Part shown: positions 38,720-48,815 of the stretch, piece by piece
Layout of the letters: each line of letters begins with the position of its first letter
Position numbering within the stretch: the stretch's first letter is position 1
Assembly (NCBI RefSeq): GCF_010723305.1
Contig: NZ_BLKW01000002.1
Location: 248,001-312,000, forward strand
Reading direction: 5' to 3'
Source of the DNA: Mycobacterium botniense
Lineage (GTDB): Bacteria > Actinomycetota > Actinomycetes > Mycobacteriales > Mycobacteriaceae
Length of the DNA stretch: 64,000 nucleotides
Position numbers and translations under genes: made by a program
The notes under the pieces: generated by a model
Told to the model about the DNA's origin: nothing
The model's input: only the letters and a program-made list of their open reading frames with translations
Database searches by the model: none

Positions 38720-40075
38720 ATGGCGGGGATGGAGTTCCCCGATTTGTCGGCCAAGGCGGATCGCTACCTGTGGGGCCATTTCGCCCGTCACGGTGCGGGC
38801 ATCAGCCCGCCGATCATCACTGGTGGTGAGGGTGTGCGGATTGTCGACGACCGCGGCAAGAGCTACCTCGACGCGCTGAGCGGGCTGTTCGTGGTGCAGG
38901 TCGGGTACGGGCGTGCCGAGCTCGCCGAGGCCGCCGCACGGCAGGCCCGCAGGCTGGCGTACTTCCCGCTGTGGTCCTATGCCACTGCACCGGCGATCGA
39001 GCTCGCCGAGCGCATCGCGCACTACGCGCCCGGTGATCTGAACCGGGTGTTCTTCACCACCGGCGGCGGCGAGGCCGTGGAGACCGCGTGGAAGCTCGCC
39101 AAGCAGTACTTCAAGCTGACCGGCAAACCGGGTAAGTACAAGGCGATCTCGCGGACGGTCGCCTACCACGGCACCCCGCACGGGGCGCTGGCGATCACCG
39201 GCGTGCCCGAGTACAAGGCGCCGTTCGAACCGCTGACACCGGGCAGTGTCCGGGTGCCCAACACCAACTTCTACCGCGCACCCGAGCCGTTGCACAACGA
39301 CGCCAAAGCCTTCGGGCGCTGGGCCGCCGACCGCATCGCCGAAGCGATCGACTTCGAAGGGCCGCACACCGTCGCCGCCGTGTTTTTGGAACCGGTGCAA
39401 AACGCGGGTGGCTGCATCCCGCCTCCCCCAGGTTATTTCGAGCGGGTCCGCGAGATCTGCGACCACTACGACGTGCTGCTGGTCTCCGACGAGGTGATCT
39501 GCGGCTTCGGGCGGATCGGGTCGATGTTCGCCTGCGACGATTTCGGCTATGTGCCCGATATGATCACCTGCGCCAAGGGCCTGACATCGGGTTACGCACC
39601 GCTCGGCGCGATGATCGCCAGCGACCGACTGTTCGAACCGTTCGGTGACGGTGACACGATGTTCCCGCACGGCTACACCTTCGGAGGACACCCCGTGTCG
39701 GCGGCCGTCGCGCTGGCCAACCTCGACATCTTCGAGCGGGAGCGCCTCAACGACCACGTCAAGCACCACGCACCGAAGCTGCGCGCCACCCTGGAGAAGC
39801 TGGATGACCTGCCCATCGTCGGTGATATCCGCGGCGAGGGTTATTTCTACGCCATCGAGCTGGTCAAGGATAAGGCCAGCAAGGAAACCTTCACCGCCGA
39901 CGAACGCCGCCGGCTGCTGCCCGAGCTGTCCGCGGCGCTCTACGATGCCGGGCTGTACTGCCGCATCGACGACCGCGGTGACCCGGCGATCCAGGTGGCG
40001 CCGCCGCTGATCAGCGGCCCGGCCGAGTTCGACGCCATCGAATCCATCCTGCGCGCCGTGCTCAGCCGTCGCTAG
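38720..40075 (+). CDS. Class III PLP aminotransferase (omega-amino acid type)
   Basis: 451 residues from the ATG at 38720 (another at 38729 is equally possible). Aspartate 'switch' motif VSDEVICGFGRIG near residue 255, PLP lysine in TCAKGLTSGYAPLG near 285. The family includes beta-alanine:pyruvate, 4-aminobutyrate and putrescine aminotransferases; the HGTPHGALAITG and GGCIPPPPGYFERVR segments match Rv3329. The donor substrate is unknown. It is the first gene after a gene-poor stretch. A tempting role is aminoadipate transamination in the lysine block, but nothing in the sequence shows this. Confidence 0.92.
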   Translation: MAGMEFPDLSAKADRYLWGHFARHGAGISPPIITGGEGVRIVDDRGKSYLDALSGLFVVQVGYGRAELAEAAARQARRLAYFPLWSYATAPAIELAERIAHYAPGDLNRVFFTTGGGEAVETAWKLAKQYFKLTGKPGKYKAISRTVAYHGTPHGALAITGVPEYKAPFEPLTPGSVRVPNTNFYRAPEPLHNDAKAFGRWAADRIAEAIDFEGPHTVAAVFLEPVQNAGGCIPPPPGYFERVREICDHYDVLLVSDEVICGFGRIGSMFACDDFGYVPDMITCAKGLTSGYAPLGAMIASDRLFEPFGDGDTMFPHGYTFGGHPVSAAVALANLDIFERERLNDHVKHHAPKLRATLEKLDDLPIVGDIRGEGYFYAIELVKDKASKETFTADERRRLLPELSAALYDAGLYCRIDDRGDPAIQVAPPLISGPAEFDAIESILRAVLSRR

Positions 40076-40189
40076 GCGGCACGATGCGGCAGTGGCCGAG
40101 CCACCCCTCGACTCGATATTAACTTCTACCCCACCCGTCACAGCGCGGCGTCCGGGAATCCGGCCGCCGGTCGCCTACCCTGCACAGAG

Positions 40190-41398
40190 ATGGCCTTCTT
40201 ACGTTCCGCATCGTGCCTGGCAGCCACGGTGTACCTGGTGCTGCTTGGCCTGCCGGCTGCCGGCGCCGAACCGAATGCCGCCCCGGCCAACTGCCCCTAT
40301 AAGGTGTCCACTCCGCCCGCGGTGGACTCCTCGGAGGTCCCGCACGCCGGAGATCCACCGCTTCCGCTGCCGGTGCCCGCGACTCCGGTGGGCGGAAAGG
40401 CGTTGGGCGAGTGCGGACTCATCACCGCGCCCGGCACACCGCCGGTGCCCGGTGATATCTCGGCGGAGGCCTGGCTGGTGGCGGACCTGGACAACGGCGC
40501 CGTCATCGCCGCCAAAGACCCGCACGGGCGTCACCGCCCGGCCAGCGTCATCAAGGTGCTGATCGCCATGGTGGCGCTCACCGAGCTCAACCTCAACACC
40601 ACGGTGGCCGGCACCGCCGAGGACGCCGCCGCCGAGGGCACCAAAGTCGGCGTCGCCCCGGAGGGCACCTACACCGTCAACCAGTTGCTGCATGGGCTGT
40701 TAATGCATTCGGGCAACGACGCCGCGCACGCCTTGGCCAGGCAGCTCGGCGGAATGCAGGCGGCATTAACGAAGATCAATGTGCTGGCCACCAAACTGGG
40801 CGGGCGCGACACCCGGGTGGCGACGCCGTCCGGGCTGGACGGGCCGGGCATGAGCACGTCGGCCTACGATATCGCCCTGTTCTACCGCTACGCCTGGCAG
40901 AACCCGACCTTCGCCGACATCGTGGCCACCCGGACCTTCGATTTCCCGGGGCACGGCGATCACCCCGGCTACCAGCTGGAAAACGATAATCAGCTGCTCT
41001 ACAACTACCCGGGTGCGCTGGGCGGCAAGACCGGCTACACCGATGACGCGGGTCAGACCTTTGTGGGCGCCGCCGGCCGCGACGGGCGCCGGCTGTTGGT
41101 GGTGCTGTTACATGGCACCCGCGAACCCATACCCCCGTGGCAGCAGGCGGCGCACCTGCTGGACTACGGGTTCGCGACCGCCCCGGGCACCCAGATCGGA
41201 ACACTCGTCGAACCCGATCCCGCCCTGTCACCGGCCAAGGCTGCTGCCGACGACACCGGAACCCTCGCCCGCGGCGGCCCGCTTGCGCACCCCGCCGACG
41301 CAGTGCCGATCCGGGTGGGTGTGACGGTCATCGGGACGGTCATCGTCGCGGCGTTGATCATGCTCGCCCGCTCACTAAACCGTCGACCGGCGCCCTGA
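40190..41398 (+). CDS. dacB1: D-alanyl-D-alanine carboxypeptidase DacB1
   Basis: A 402-residue penicillin-binding protein (peptidase S11) that trims the stem-peptide D-Ala. A signal peptide is visible ([25 protein letters not shown]). The catalytic set is complete: SVIK (Ser nucleophile, about residue 118), SGN ([10 protein letters not shown]) and KTG ([11 protein letters not shown]). A C-terminal hydrophobic helix ([21 protein letters not shown]) anchors it to the membrane. The Pro/Ala-rich region after the signal is typical of exported mycobacterial enzymes. Confidence 0.94.
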   Translation: MAFLRSASCLAATVYLVLLGLPAAGAEPNAAPANCPYKVSTPPAVDSSEVPHAGDPPLPLPVPATPVGGKALGECGLITAPGTPPVPGDISAEAWLVADLDNGAVIAAKDPHGRHRPASVIKVLIAMVALTELNLNTTVAGTAEDAAAEGTKVGVAPEGTYTVNQLLHGLLMHSGNDAAHALARQLGGMQAALTKINVLATKLGGRDTRVATPSGLDGPGMSTSAYDIALFYRYAWQNPTFADIVATRTFDFPGHGDHPGYQLENDNQLLYNYPGALGGKTGYTDDAGQTFVGAAGRDGRRLLVVLLHGTREPIPPWQQAAHLLDYGFATAPGTQIGTLVEPDPALSPAKAAADDTGTLARGGPLAHPADAVPIRVGVTVIGTVIVAALIMLARSLNRRPAP

Positions 41399-41489
41399 GC
41401 GCGCGCCCCGGCGTACCCCTCGCCGACATGCCGGAGCGCCTCTCAGGTATTGGTGGATAGCAGACCCCACCCACTGAGAGGGGACGCGA

Positions 41490-42890
41490 GTGGGCCGAAT
41501 CGACGAGTTGCGACGCTCCCGGCAGGGTTTTGTGGTCGGGCTCACCGCGGCCAGCGTTGGCATCATCTCCGGCTATGACCTGTCCAGCACCGCCGGTGCG
41601 CTGCTGTACCTCACCGACGGGTTCCGCTTGACCACACACCAGCAGGAACTGGTGATCACGGTTGTGGTGATCGGCGAGATCGCCGGAGCACTGGGCGGTG
41701 CCGTGCTCGCCAATGCGATCGGCCGGAAGACGTCGATGGTGCTGGTGGTCACCGCGTATGCGGTATTCGCCGTGCTGAGCGCAATATCGACGTCGGTGAC
41801 GATGCTGCTGGTGGTTCGGCTGCTGGTCGGTGTGGCTATCGGTGTTTCGCTCGTCGTGGTTCCGGTCTACATCGCCGAGTCCGCGCCGGCGGCGATACGC
41901 GGTTCCGTGCTGGTCGCCTATCAGGTGGCGACGGTCCTCGGGATCATCGCCGGTTACCTGGTCGCCTACCTGCTCGCCAGTTGGCAAAACTGGCGAGCGA
42001 TGCTGGGCCTGGCGGCCGTGCCGGCCGTGCTGGTGCTGCTGCTGCTGCGCCGGCTATCCGGCACCGCTCGCTGGTACATGCTCAAGGGCCGGGTCCGTGA
42101 AGCCCGCCACGCCTTACAGCGGATCGAGCCCGACACAGACGTCGAGAACGAACTCGCCGAGATCAGCCGCGCAGTCGAAGAAGAACGCGGCGGCGCGCTC
42201 ACCGAGATGCTGCGCAGCCCCTACCGGCGCGCGATGATCTTCGTCCTCGGGCTGGGGTTTCTCTCCCAGGCCACCGGTATCAACGCGATCGTGTGCTATA
42301 GCCCCCGGCTCTTCGAGGCGATGCATTTCACCGGCAATTTCGCCCTGCTTGTCCTGCCGGCTCTCGTGCAGGTCATCGCGCTGGCCGCGGTGTTCGTCGC
42401 CATGGACCTGGTCGACCGGCTGGGCCGCCGACCGATCCTGTTATCAGGGATCGCGATGATGCTGGCAGCAAACCTCTTGCTGATCTGGGTGTTCGTCGTT
42501 CCAAGCGCGGGCGCTGTGCCCACAACATTCGGGTTTCTTGCCGTGCTGGTGTTCACGATCGGCTACAACCTCGGCTTCGGCGCCCTGATATGCGTTTATG
42601 CTGGCGAGAGCCTGCCCTCACGGCTGCGGTCCATCGGGTCCGGCGCGATGCTGGCGGCGGATCGGGTGGCCAACGCGCTCGTCGCCGCTGTTTTCCTCAC
42701 CATGCTGCATGCGCTGGGCGCAGGGACATTCGCTCTGTTCGGTCTTCTCGCGGCCGGTAGTTTCGCATTCGTGTACCGGCTGGCTCCGGAAACCAAGGGC
42801 AGGCAGCTCGAGGATATCCGCCACTTCTGGGAAAACGGCGGTAAACCAGGCGCTGAGCCGGTCATTGCGCTGTCGGGATCCCGGCAATGA
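41490..42890 (+). CDS. sugI: MFS sugar transporter SugI
   Basis: A sugar-porter-family MFS protein, 466 residues, twelve predicted helices. Signature loops: RxGRK-type ANAIGRKTS after helix 2, PVYIAESAPAAIRGS after helix 4, DRLGRRPIL in the second half and YAGESLPSRLRSIG before helix 11, ending APETKGRQLE. GTG start with GAGGGG 8 nt upstream. Its place before the SIS-domain and NagA genes suggests transport of an amino sugar, although no substrate is known for SugI. M. tuberculosis SugI is annotated somewhat longer (502). Confidence 0.92.
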   Translation: MGRIDELRRSRQGFVVGLTAASVGIISGYDLSSTAGALLYLTDGFRLTTHQQELVITVVVIGEIAGALGGAVLANAIGRKTSMVLVVTAYAVFAVLSAISTSVTMLLVVRLLVGVAIGVSLVVVPVYIAESAPAAIRGSVLVAYQVATVLGIIAGYLVAYLLASWQNWRAMLGLAAVPAVLVLLLLRRLSGTARWYMLKGRVREARHALQRIEPDTDVENELAEISRAVEEERGGALTEMLRSPYRRAMIFVLGLGFLSQATGINAIVCYSPRLFEAMHFTGNFALLVLPALVQVIALAAVFVAMDLVDRLGRRPILLSGIAMMLAANLLLIWVFVVPSAGAVPTTFGFLAVLVFTIGYNLGFGALICVYAGESLPSRLRSIGSGAMLAADRVANALVAAVFLTMLHALGAGTFALFGLLAAGSFAFVYRLAPETKGRQLEDIRHFWENGGKPGAEPVIALSGSRQ

Positions 42891-42918
42891 TGAGCGCAGT
42901 CCACATCCAGGCGGGGCG

Positions 42919-43965
42919 GTGAGCCCAGCGGCCGCTGTCCGCGGCCGGTTGATGGCCGCCGAGATCGCCGAACAACCCCGGGTGTGGCGTCGGGTGTTGA
43001 CCCGGGCCGTCGAGCCGATCGCCGCCGCGGCTGCCCGCATCGCTGCTGCCGCACCGCGATTCGTGCTTTTCGCCGCCCGCGGAAGCAGCGCGAACGCAGC
43101 GCTGTACGCCAAGTACCTCGTCGAGGTCGTCCACGGGTTGCCGGCCGGGTTGGTGTCACCGTCCGCGACAACTGTGTACGGGGCGCGTCCGCAGCTGCGC
43201 GATGTGCTCTACGTCGCGGTGAGCCAATCCGGGAGCTCGCCCGATCTGGTGCGCTGCGTTGAGGCCGCCCGCCGGCAGGGCGCGCTGACGCTGACCGTGA
43301 CCAATAACCCCGCCTCCGCGCTGGCCGGTGCGGCCGAGATGCACGTTGACATGCTCGCCGGGCCGGAACGGTCAGTGGCGGCGACCAAGTCCTATACCGC
43401 CGAGCTGCTGGTGCTGTATCTGCTGTTCGACCGTCTGCGCGGCGGTGACGGTCAGCACGCCACGCCGCTGCCCGATGTGGCCGACCGTGTGCTGGCCGGC
43501 GAGGTCGACGCGGTGGCTCACCGTTACCGGTTCGCGCAGCGGCTGATCACCACCGGACGCGGCTATTCCTATGCGACGGCACGTGAGGCCGCGCTCAAGC
43601 TGATGGAAACCTGCTACCTGTCGGCGCAGGCTTTTTCGGGCGCGGACCTGCTGCACGGTCCTCTTGCCACGGTCGACACCCAGGTGCCCGTGCTGGCCGT
43701 CGTCCCCGAAGGCGTCGCCGGGCGGGCGATGCTGCCGGTGCTGTCCCGCTTGGCAGAACGCCGCGCCGATATCGTCGGCGTCGGCGCCGGCCCCATACCG
43801 GATCAGCTGGCGACCCGGATCACCCTGCCCGGCGGGATACCCCAGGAGTTGTCGCCGTTACTGGAAATCCTTCCGCTGCAACAACTGGCGCTGCAGTTAG
43901 CGATCGCCCGCGGCGGCGACCCGGACAAGCCGCGCGGCCTGCACAAGGTCACCGCGACGCTATGA
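42919..43965 (+). CDS. SIS-domain aldose-ketose isomerase / glucosamine-6-phosphate deaminase (NagB-II type)
   Basis: 348 residues made of two SIS domains, like the isomerase half of GlmS but without a glutaminase domain. Motifs: LFAARGSSANAALYAKY (first SIS, residue about 50), VSQSGSSPDLVRC, SVAATKSYTAELLVLYLLF, TTGRGYSYATAREAALKLMETCYL (second SIS) and the C-terminal PRGLHKVTATL end. Proteins of this shape are NagB-II deaminases, converting glucosamine-6-phosphate to fructose-6-phosphate, or AgaS-type isomerases. It lies between sugI and nagA: NagA makes glucosamine-6-phosphate, which this enzyme would consume. I do not recall it at this place in M. tuberculosis. GTG start; the stop overlaps nagA by 4 bp. 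Confidence 0.85.
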   Translation: MSPAAAVRGRLMAAEIAEQPRVWRRVLTRAVEPIAAAAARIAAAAPRFVLFAARGSSANAALYAKYLVEVVHGLPAGLVSPSATTVYGARPQLRDVLYVAVSQSGSSPDLVRCVEAARRQGALTLTVTNNPASALAGAAEMHVDMLAGPERSVAATKSYTAELLVLYLLFDRLRGGDGQHATPLPDVADRVLAGEVDAVAHRYRFAQRLITTGRGYSYATAREAALKLMETCYLSAQAFSGADLLHGPLATVDTQVPVLAVVPEGVAGRAMLPVLSRLAERRADIVGVGAGPIPDQLATRITLPGGIPQELSPLLEILPLQQLALQLAIARGGDPDKPRGLHKVTATL

Positions 43966-45107
43966 CGCTGATCGGCGCCGGGATCGTCGCCATCGACGAC
44001 CGGATCTGCCGGCCCGGGTGGGTGCAGACGTCCGGGCGGCAGATCGTCGCGTGCGGGCCGGGCCCGCCCCCGCGGCCGGCCGACGTCAACGTGCCCGATG
44101 CGGTGGTGGTGCCCGGTTTCGTCGACATGCATGTGCACGGCGGCGCCGGCGCGTTCTACCATGACGACCCAGCCGCTATCGCGCGGGCCGCGGCGTTTCA
44201 CTTGCGGCACGGCACCACCACGACGATGGCCAGCCTGCTCACCGCATCGCGACAAAATCTGCTCGCAACGGTGCGCACCCTCGCCGAGGCAACACGCCAG
44301 GGTGTTGTCGCGGGGATTCATCTGGAGGGGCCCTGGCTCAGCCCGGCACACTGCGGGGCACACGACCGCGGACAGCTGCGTGATCCCGAGCCCGACGAGA
44401 TCGACACCGTGCTTACGACGGGCGACGGCGCGATCCGGATGGTGACGCTGGCCCCGGAGCGGCCCGGCTGCGCCGCGGCCATCAAACGCTTCCGCGACGC
44501 CGGCGTGGTGGTGGCCGTCGGGCATACCGATGCGACGTACGAGCAGACGCGGCGCGCGATCAGCGCCGGCGCGACGGTGGGAACGCATGTGTTCAACGCG
44601 ATGCGGCCGCTTCATCAACGCGAACCGGGACCGGCGCTTGCTCTGCTGCAAGAGGAGCAGGTGACCGTCGAAATCATCGCCGATGGCGTGCATGTTCACC
44701 CCGCGCTGATGCGCGCGGTGATCGATGCTGCCGGGCCAGCCCGGGTCGCCGTCATCACCGACGCCACCGCGGCGGCCGGACTCGGTGACGGTTCATTTCG
44801 GTGGGGAGCGCTGCCTATCGACGTTGTCTCAGGGGTGGCGCGGGTGCACGGCACGGCAACCATCGCGGGCAGTACCAGCACCATGGACCAGCTCTTCCGC
44901 GCGGCGGTCGGCCTCGGCGACGGTTCGGATGCCGCGCTTGCCGCCGCGGTGCGCATGACCGCGACCACCCCGGCGCGCGCGCTGGGCTTGGACAACCTGG
45001 GCAGGCTGCACCCCGGCTTCGACGCCAACTTGGTGGTGCTGGACCGCGATTTGCAGGTGAGGGCCGTCATGGCCAACGGCGAGTGGCGGGTGCAGCCCGG
45101 TTCCTGA
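43962..45107 (+). CDS. nagA: N-acetylglucosamine-6-phosphate deacetylase
   Basis: An amidohydrolase of 381 residues. Metal-site motifs are FVDMHVHGGAGAFYHD, GIHLEGPWLSPAHCGAH (the catalytic-site Glu), VVAVGHTDATYEQ and GTHVFNAMRPLHQREPG; ITDATAAAGLGDG carries the catalytic Asp. It removes acetate from GlcNAc-6-P made during peptidoglycan recycling or uptake. Start coupled to the SIS gene (ATGA). Confidence 0.95.
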   Translation: MTLIGAGIVAIDDRICRPGWVQTSGRQIVACGPGPPPRPADVNVPDAVVVPGFVDMHVHGGAGAFYHDDPAAIARAAAFHLRHGTTTTMASLLTASRQNLLATVRTLAEATRQGVVAGIHLEGPWLSPAHCGAHDRGQLRDPEPDEIDTVLTTGDGAIRMVTLAPERPGCAAAIKRFRDAGVVVAVGHTDATYEQTRRAISAGATVGTHVFNAMRPLHQREPGPALALLQEEQVTVEIIADGVHVHPALMRAVIDAAGPARVAVITDATAAAGLGDGSFRWGALPIDVVSGVARVHGTATIAGSTSTMDQLFRAAVGLGDGSDAALAAAVRMTATTPARALGLDNLGRLHPGFDANLVVLDRDLQVRAVMANGEWRVQPGS

Positions 45108-45319
45108 CCCCCTGTACTCGCCGCCCGACCGGTTTACCGTCATCGTGACCCACCCTTGAAGAACCCAGTGATCCTTGGTCGCTAGCGATCCATGGCCGCT
45201 AGGCGATGAGGATTCGACACCTGCATCCTCTGCCCCCCATTGCCTGTCTCAGCTCACCGACACGACCGAATCTTCGAAATCACACACCCTCAGCTGCACT
45301 GCATTTCCGGAAGAGCCTC

Positions 45320-46240
45320 TCAACCAGCAGAAATCACCGACACCGTGTTATTAGCCAAGTTGGTGACATAGGCGTCGCCGGCCTGCGGGCCGGTCGGGCT
45401 GACCGCCACGAACTGTGGCGCGCTTCCCACGCCGATGGTGGCGATCACGGTGTCGGTGGCAGGATCGATCACCGACACAGCTTTATCACCAATGTCGACG
45501 ACGTAGACATCACCAGTCTGGGGGCTCACCGCCACGCCATAAGTGCCCGTGGTATACGTCCCCATGTCGATGGTGGCGATCACGGTGTTGGTGCTGGGAT
45601 CGATCACCGACACTACATCGCTGGTGTTGGCTGCGTAGATGTCACCGGCGCCGGGGACCCCGTCGGGGGCGACCGCTATCCAGTGCGCTCCATCGCCCAC
45701 GGGGATGGTGGCGATCACGGCATCAGTGCTGGGATCAATCACCGACACATCGCCAGTGGCCACGTAGACGTCGCCGGCGCCGGGGACCCCGTCGGGGGCG
45801 ACCGCCACCCCAACTCCACCGACGGGGATGGTGGCAATCACGGTATCAGTGCTGGGATCAATCACCGATACATCGTCAACGCCGGTCACATAGACGTCAC
45901 CGGTCTGCGGGCTCACCGCTACCCCCGGGCTCGGCGAAGAACCAACGGGGATGGTGGCGATCACCGTGTCGGTACTGGGATCAATCACCGACACCTCCCC
46001 ACCTTCTCCGGTTACATAAACGTCGCCGGCTCCGGTGACCCCGCTGGGGGCGACCGCCACCCCATACGGCTCAGAGCCCACGGGAATGGTGGCGGCCACG
46101 GCACCAGTGCTGGGGTCGATCACCGACACGTCGCCAGAGCCCGAATTGGCCACGTAGACATCACCGGCGCCGGTGACGCCGCCGGGGGCGACCGCCACCC
46201 CTTCCGGCTCAGAGCCCACGGGGATGCTGGTCGCCCCAGC
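45320..46240 (-). repeat. YVTN beta-propeller repeat region (about 7 blades)
   Basis: Units of about 40-47 residues with the core VSVIDPSTxTVIATIPVG ... GVAVAP ... GDVYV. VSVIDP occurs six times and VSVISAG ends the protein, giving seven blades with the N-terminal SIPVGSEPEG closing the ring. DNA-level repeat identity is high (the phrase coding GVPGAGDVYV recurs almost unchanged), pointing to recent unit duplication. Confidence 0.85.
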
Positions 46241-47997
46241 GGCCCCGCCGGCTCCGCCGGTCCCGCCGGCCCCGCCGGTGCCGCCGGTGCTGCCGACGGG
46301 GCTGCCGCCCGGGCTGCCTTTCTCGCCTGGGCTGCCGGCAGCGACAGTGCTGGAGCCGCCGGCGCCGCCGTTGCCGCCGGCGCCGCCGTTACCGCCGTTA
46401 CCGGCCGTCCCCGCCATCCCGGAGGCTGCCCGATCGGCCCCGGCCCCGTTAAGACCCCCCTCACCGGCCGCGCCGCCCGCCCCGCCGGCACCCCCATTGC
46501 CCCCGGTTCCGCCCGTGCCGCCGTTACCGCCGGCCAGGCCAGCGGTTGTCTGCGAATACCCGGCCCCCGTTCCCGCCGGTACCCCCGACACCGCCGGCAC
46601 CGCCATCCCCGCCGTTACCACCGATCCCGCCGGCCCCGGGCTGCCCATCAACACTGCCGGTGCCCGCCGCCCCCTTGACCCCCCGCACCGCCAGCACCCC
46701 CGACACCTCCGGCGCCCCCGGTACCGCCATTAGCGCCAGCGCCCCCGGTGGGATCCGCCGCCGTTCCCTCCGCACCATCAGCCCCATTACCACCCGCTGT
46801 GCCCGCCGCACCATTTGCGCCATCACCACCGGCGCCACCAGCCCCGCCGTTACCCCCAGTGCCGGTGGAACCGAAAAGACCGCCGACACCCCCATCGCCG
46901 CCGGCACCGCCATTACCGCCAGCCCCCCCATTACCCCCGGCCCCACCGGTACCCGCGTCGCCGCCGCTAAGACCAGCGTGCCCGGTTGCGGTGTACCCCG
47001 CACCCCCCGCACCCCCCACACCTCCAACACCACCGGCCCCGCCAGCACCCCCAGAACCACCAGCACCACCGTCACCAATAAACGACCCGGCCGCACCCCC
47101 CGCACCCCCCGCACCACCGGCGCCCCCGGCACCGCCCACACCCCCGGCACCGCCCACACCCCCATTAACCTGATCCAGTGTGCCGGCCGCACCAGCCACC
47201 CCCGCACTGCCCGCCCCACCACTCGCCCCCGCCCCACCGGCGCCACCGGCTGTTACCGAACAACACCGCCGAACCACCTGCACCACTGGCCCTGCTGGCT
47301 CACCTGCGGTGACAGCGTCCCCACCAGCACCCCCCTCACCACCATTGCCCAGCAGCAACCCACCGGTGCCCCCTGCACCACCAGCACCCCTATCAACCCC
47401 CCGCCGGCGCCCCATCACCGATCAGCCCGGCCGACCCCCCAATCCCGCCGGCACCCCATCAACCCCGGCCACCCCCGTGGCCCCGGTGCCGCCGTTACCG
47501 ATCAAAAACCCGCCATCACTCAGATTGCCGAACAACCCCGAGCTACCCAACAGCGAATCATTAGTCCCGGTGAAACCATTGATCCCGTTACCAATCAAAT
47601 CCCGGCCAAACAACAACACAAACGGGGTGTTGATCACCTCATCAACAGGCCCCCCGATCGGGCTGGTAATCCAATCCTGGGCCACCCCGTTCACCACGTT
47701 GTTGAGGTCTTGCACCACCCCCACCAGCGCCGCATCCAACCCCCCCAGTACATCGGCCGGCATCGACGTGGCCGACCCCACATCAGCCAGCCCCCCAACA
47801 CCCAGCGCCGCCAACACCGACTCCACAATCGGATCCACCAGCACATCCACCACATCAGCGCGCCCCACCGCCACCCCCCCCACCGGAGCCATCACCCCAG
47901 CCCACAACACCCCCACCGTCGCACCCACCCCTGCCGCCCCACAACACCGCTGCACCCCACACGACCGCCGATTACGCTTACCGGCCCGCCGAGCCAT
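45320..47997 (-). pseudogene. PGRS-type secreted protein with C-terminal YVTN beta-propeller, frames broken
   Basis: Start at the ATG 47997 with GAGGAG 8 nt upstream. An Arg-rich signal-like N-terminus (ARRAGKRNRRSCGVQ, then hydrophobic AAGVGATVGVLWAGV) replaces a PE domain. There follows a Val/Gly/Asp linker with DLIGNGINGFTGTNDSLLGSSGLFGN, a Gly-Gly-X PGRS region, and six DPST/DPAT repeats ending at 45320. No single frame covers it: an in-frame TGA lies at 47422-47424, and the Gly-Gly-X text changes frame near 47435, near 47280 (out and back), near 46680 and near 46563, always in G/C homopolymers. This is either real decay or homopolymer sequencing error. Repaired, the product would be about 890 residues and probably surface exposed. 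It is convergent with nagA, and the 212 bp between hold no gene. Confidence 0.7.
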
Positions 47998-48041
47998 ACC
48001 CACTCCTCACCGACAACAGGCTGAGAAAACCCACACCGATT

Positions 48042-48121
48042 CTTAACGGATGTTAAGGCTAAAAAAGTTGATCACCCCGATATGGGCCACAACCCCAGAA
48101 TCGTTATCAACTCGTGATCAA
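48042..48121. promoter_or_regulatory. Inverted repeats upstream of the PGRS gene
   Basis: CTTAAC-GGAT-GTTAAG is a perfect hairpin or operator at 48042-48057, about 45 bp upstream of the PGRS start. TTGATCAC (48068-48075) and GTGATCAA (48114-48121) form an 8-bp inverted pair 38 bp apart, each half containing the palindrome TGATCA. The stretch is AT-rich for this genome. A further ACCCGG-ACCATC-CCGGGT stem lies at 48165-48182 beside the IS3 remnant. Confidence 0.5.
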
Positions 48122-48218
48122 TAACTCAACTCGTCACGCGTTACCGTCCAACCCCGTTAACACCACCCGGACCATCCCGGGTTTCGTGCACATCTTCTTT
48201 TGAGGGAAGGATGCCACG

Positions 48219-48815
48219 ATGGCAACGAGGTACGATCAGGACGCGAAGGCCAAGGCGGTCCGGCTGGTCCGGGAGCATCGCGACGAGTACGACACCGAGT
48301 GGGCGGCGATGCGGGCCATCTCGGCCCGGCTGGGATGAGGGCCGGAGACCCAGCGCAAGTGGGTGCGCCAGGTCGAGATCGACGAAGGCCAGGCCACTGG
48401 GGTGTCGACCGTGCAGAGCCGGGAGTTGCGTGAGCTACGCAAGAAGAACCGTTAGCTTGAGCAAACCATCGAAATCCTGAAGGCGGCAACAAGTTTCTTC
48501 GCGCGGGGGAGCGACCCGCGACACCGTTGATTTGTGAGTTCATTGCCGAGCATCGTGCTCGGTTCGGGGTCGCTCCGATCTGCCGCATGCTCAGTGAGCA
48601 CGGCTGCACGATTGCCCCGAGAACCTTCTACGCCGGGCAGGCTCGCCGACCATCGAAAGCCTTGTGGGACATGACGGTCGCCGAGATCCTGGCCGGGCCA
48701 CTACATCCCCGATGCTGATGGTTGCCGTAAGCCCGAGTCACTCTACGGCGCGACCAAGATGTGGGCCCACCTGCAACGACAGGGTATTCCGGTGGCCAAG
48801 CCGCGCGTCGAGCGT
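48219..48815 (+). mobile_element. IS3-family insertion sequence remnant (orfA and start of orfB)
   Basis: orfA: ATG 48219 reads MATRYDQDAKAKAVRLVREH, an IS3-family helix-turn-helix transposase subunit, with in-frame stops TGA 48336 and TAG 48453 before its natural stop at 48528. orfB follows from TTG 48527 (ICEFIAEHRARFGVAPICRMLSEHG ... RTFYA), a typical OrfB beginning, loses frame near 48695 and continues as HYIPDADGCRKPESLYGATKMWAHLQRQGIPVAK. The DDE catalytic part is missing; the text changes into an IS21 protein near 48815. Non-functional. Terminal repeats were not found with confidence. Confidence 0.85.

Noticed and set aside
38660..40141. 493-residue minus-strand frame opposite the aminotransferase
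   Set aside because: Antisense shadow; sense strand carries all PLP-enzyme motifs.
45108..45319. TCGCTAGCGA palindrome near 45180 as a terminator or att site
   Set aside because: Short self-palindrome without a loop or T-tract and without a matching second copy seen.
46546..48046. Long Pro/Thr-rich plus-strand frames
   Set aside because: They are the complement of Gly-Gly-X codons of the PGRS gene on the minus strand.
48336..48338. In-frame TGA in IS3 orfA as selenocysteine or recoding
   Set aside because: A second in-frame stop (TAG 48453) and an orfB frame loss show decay instead.
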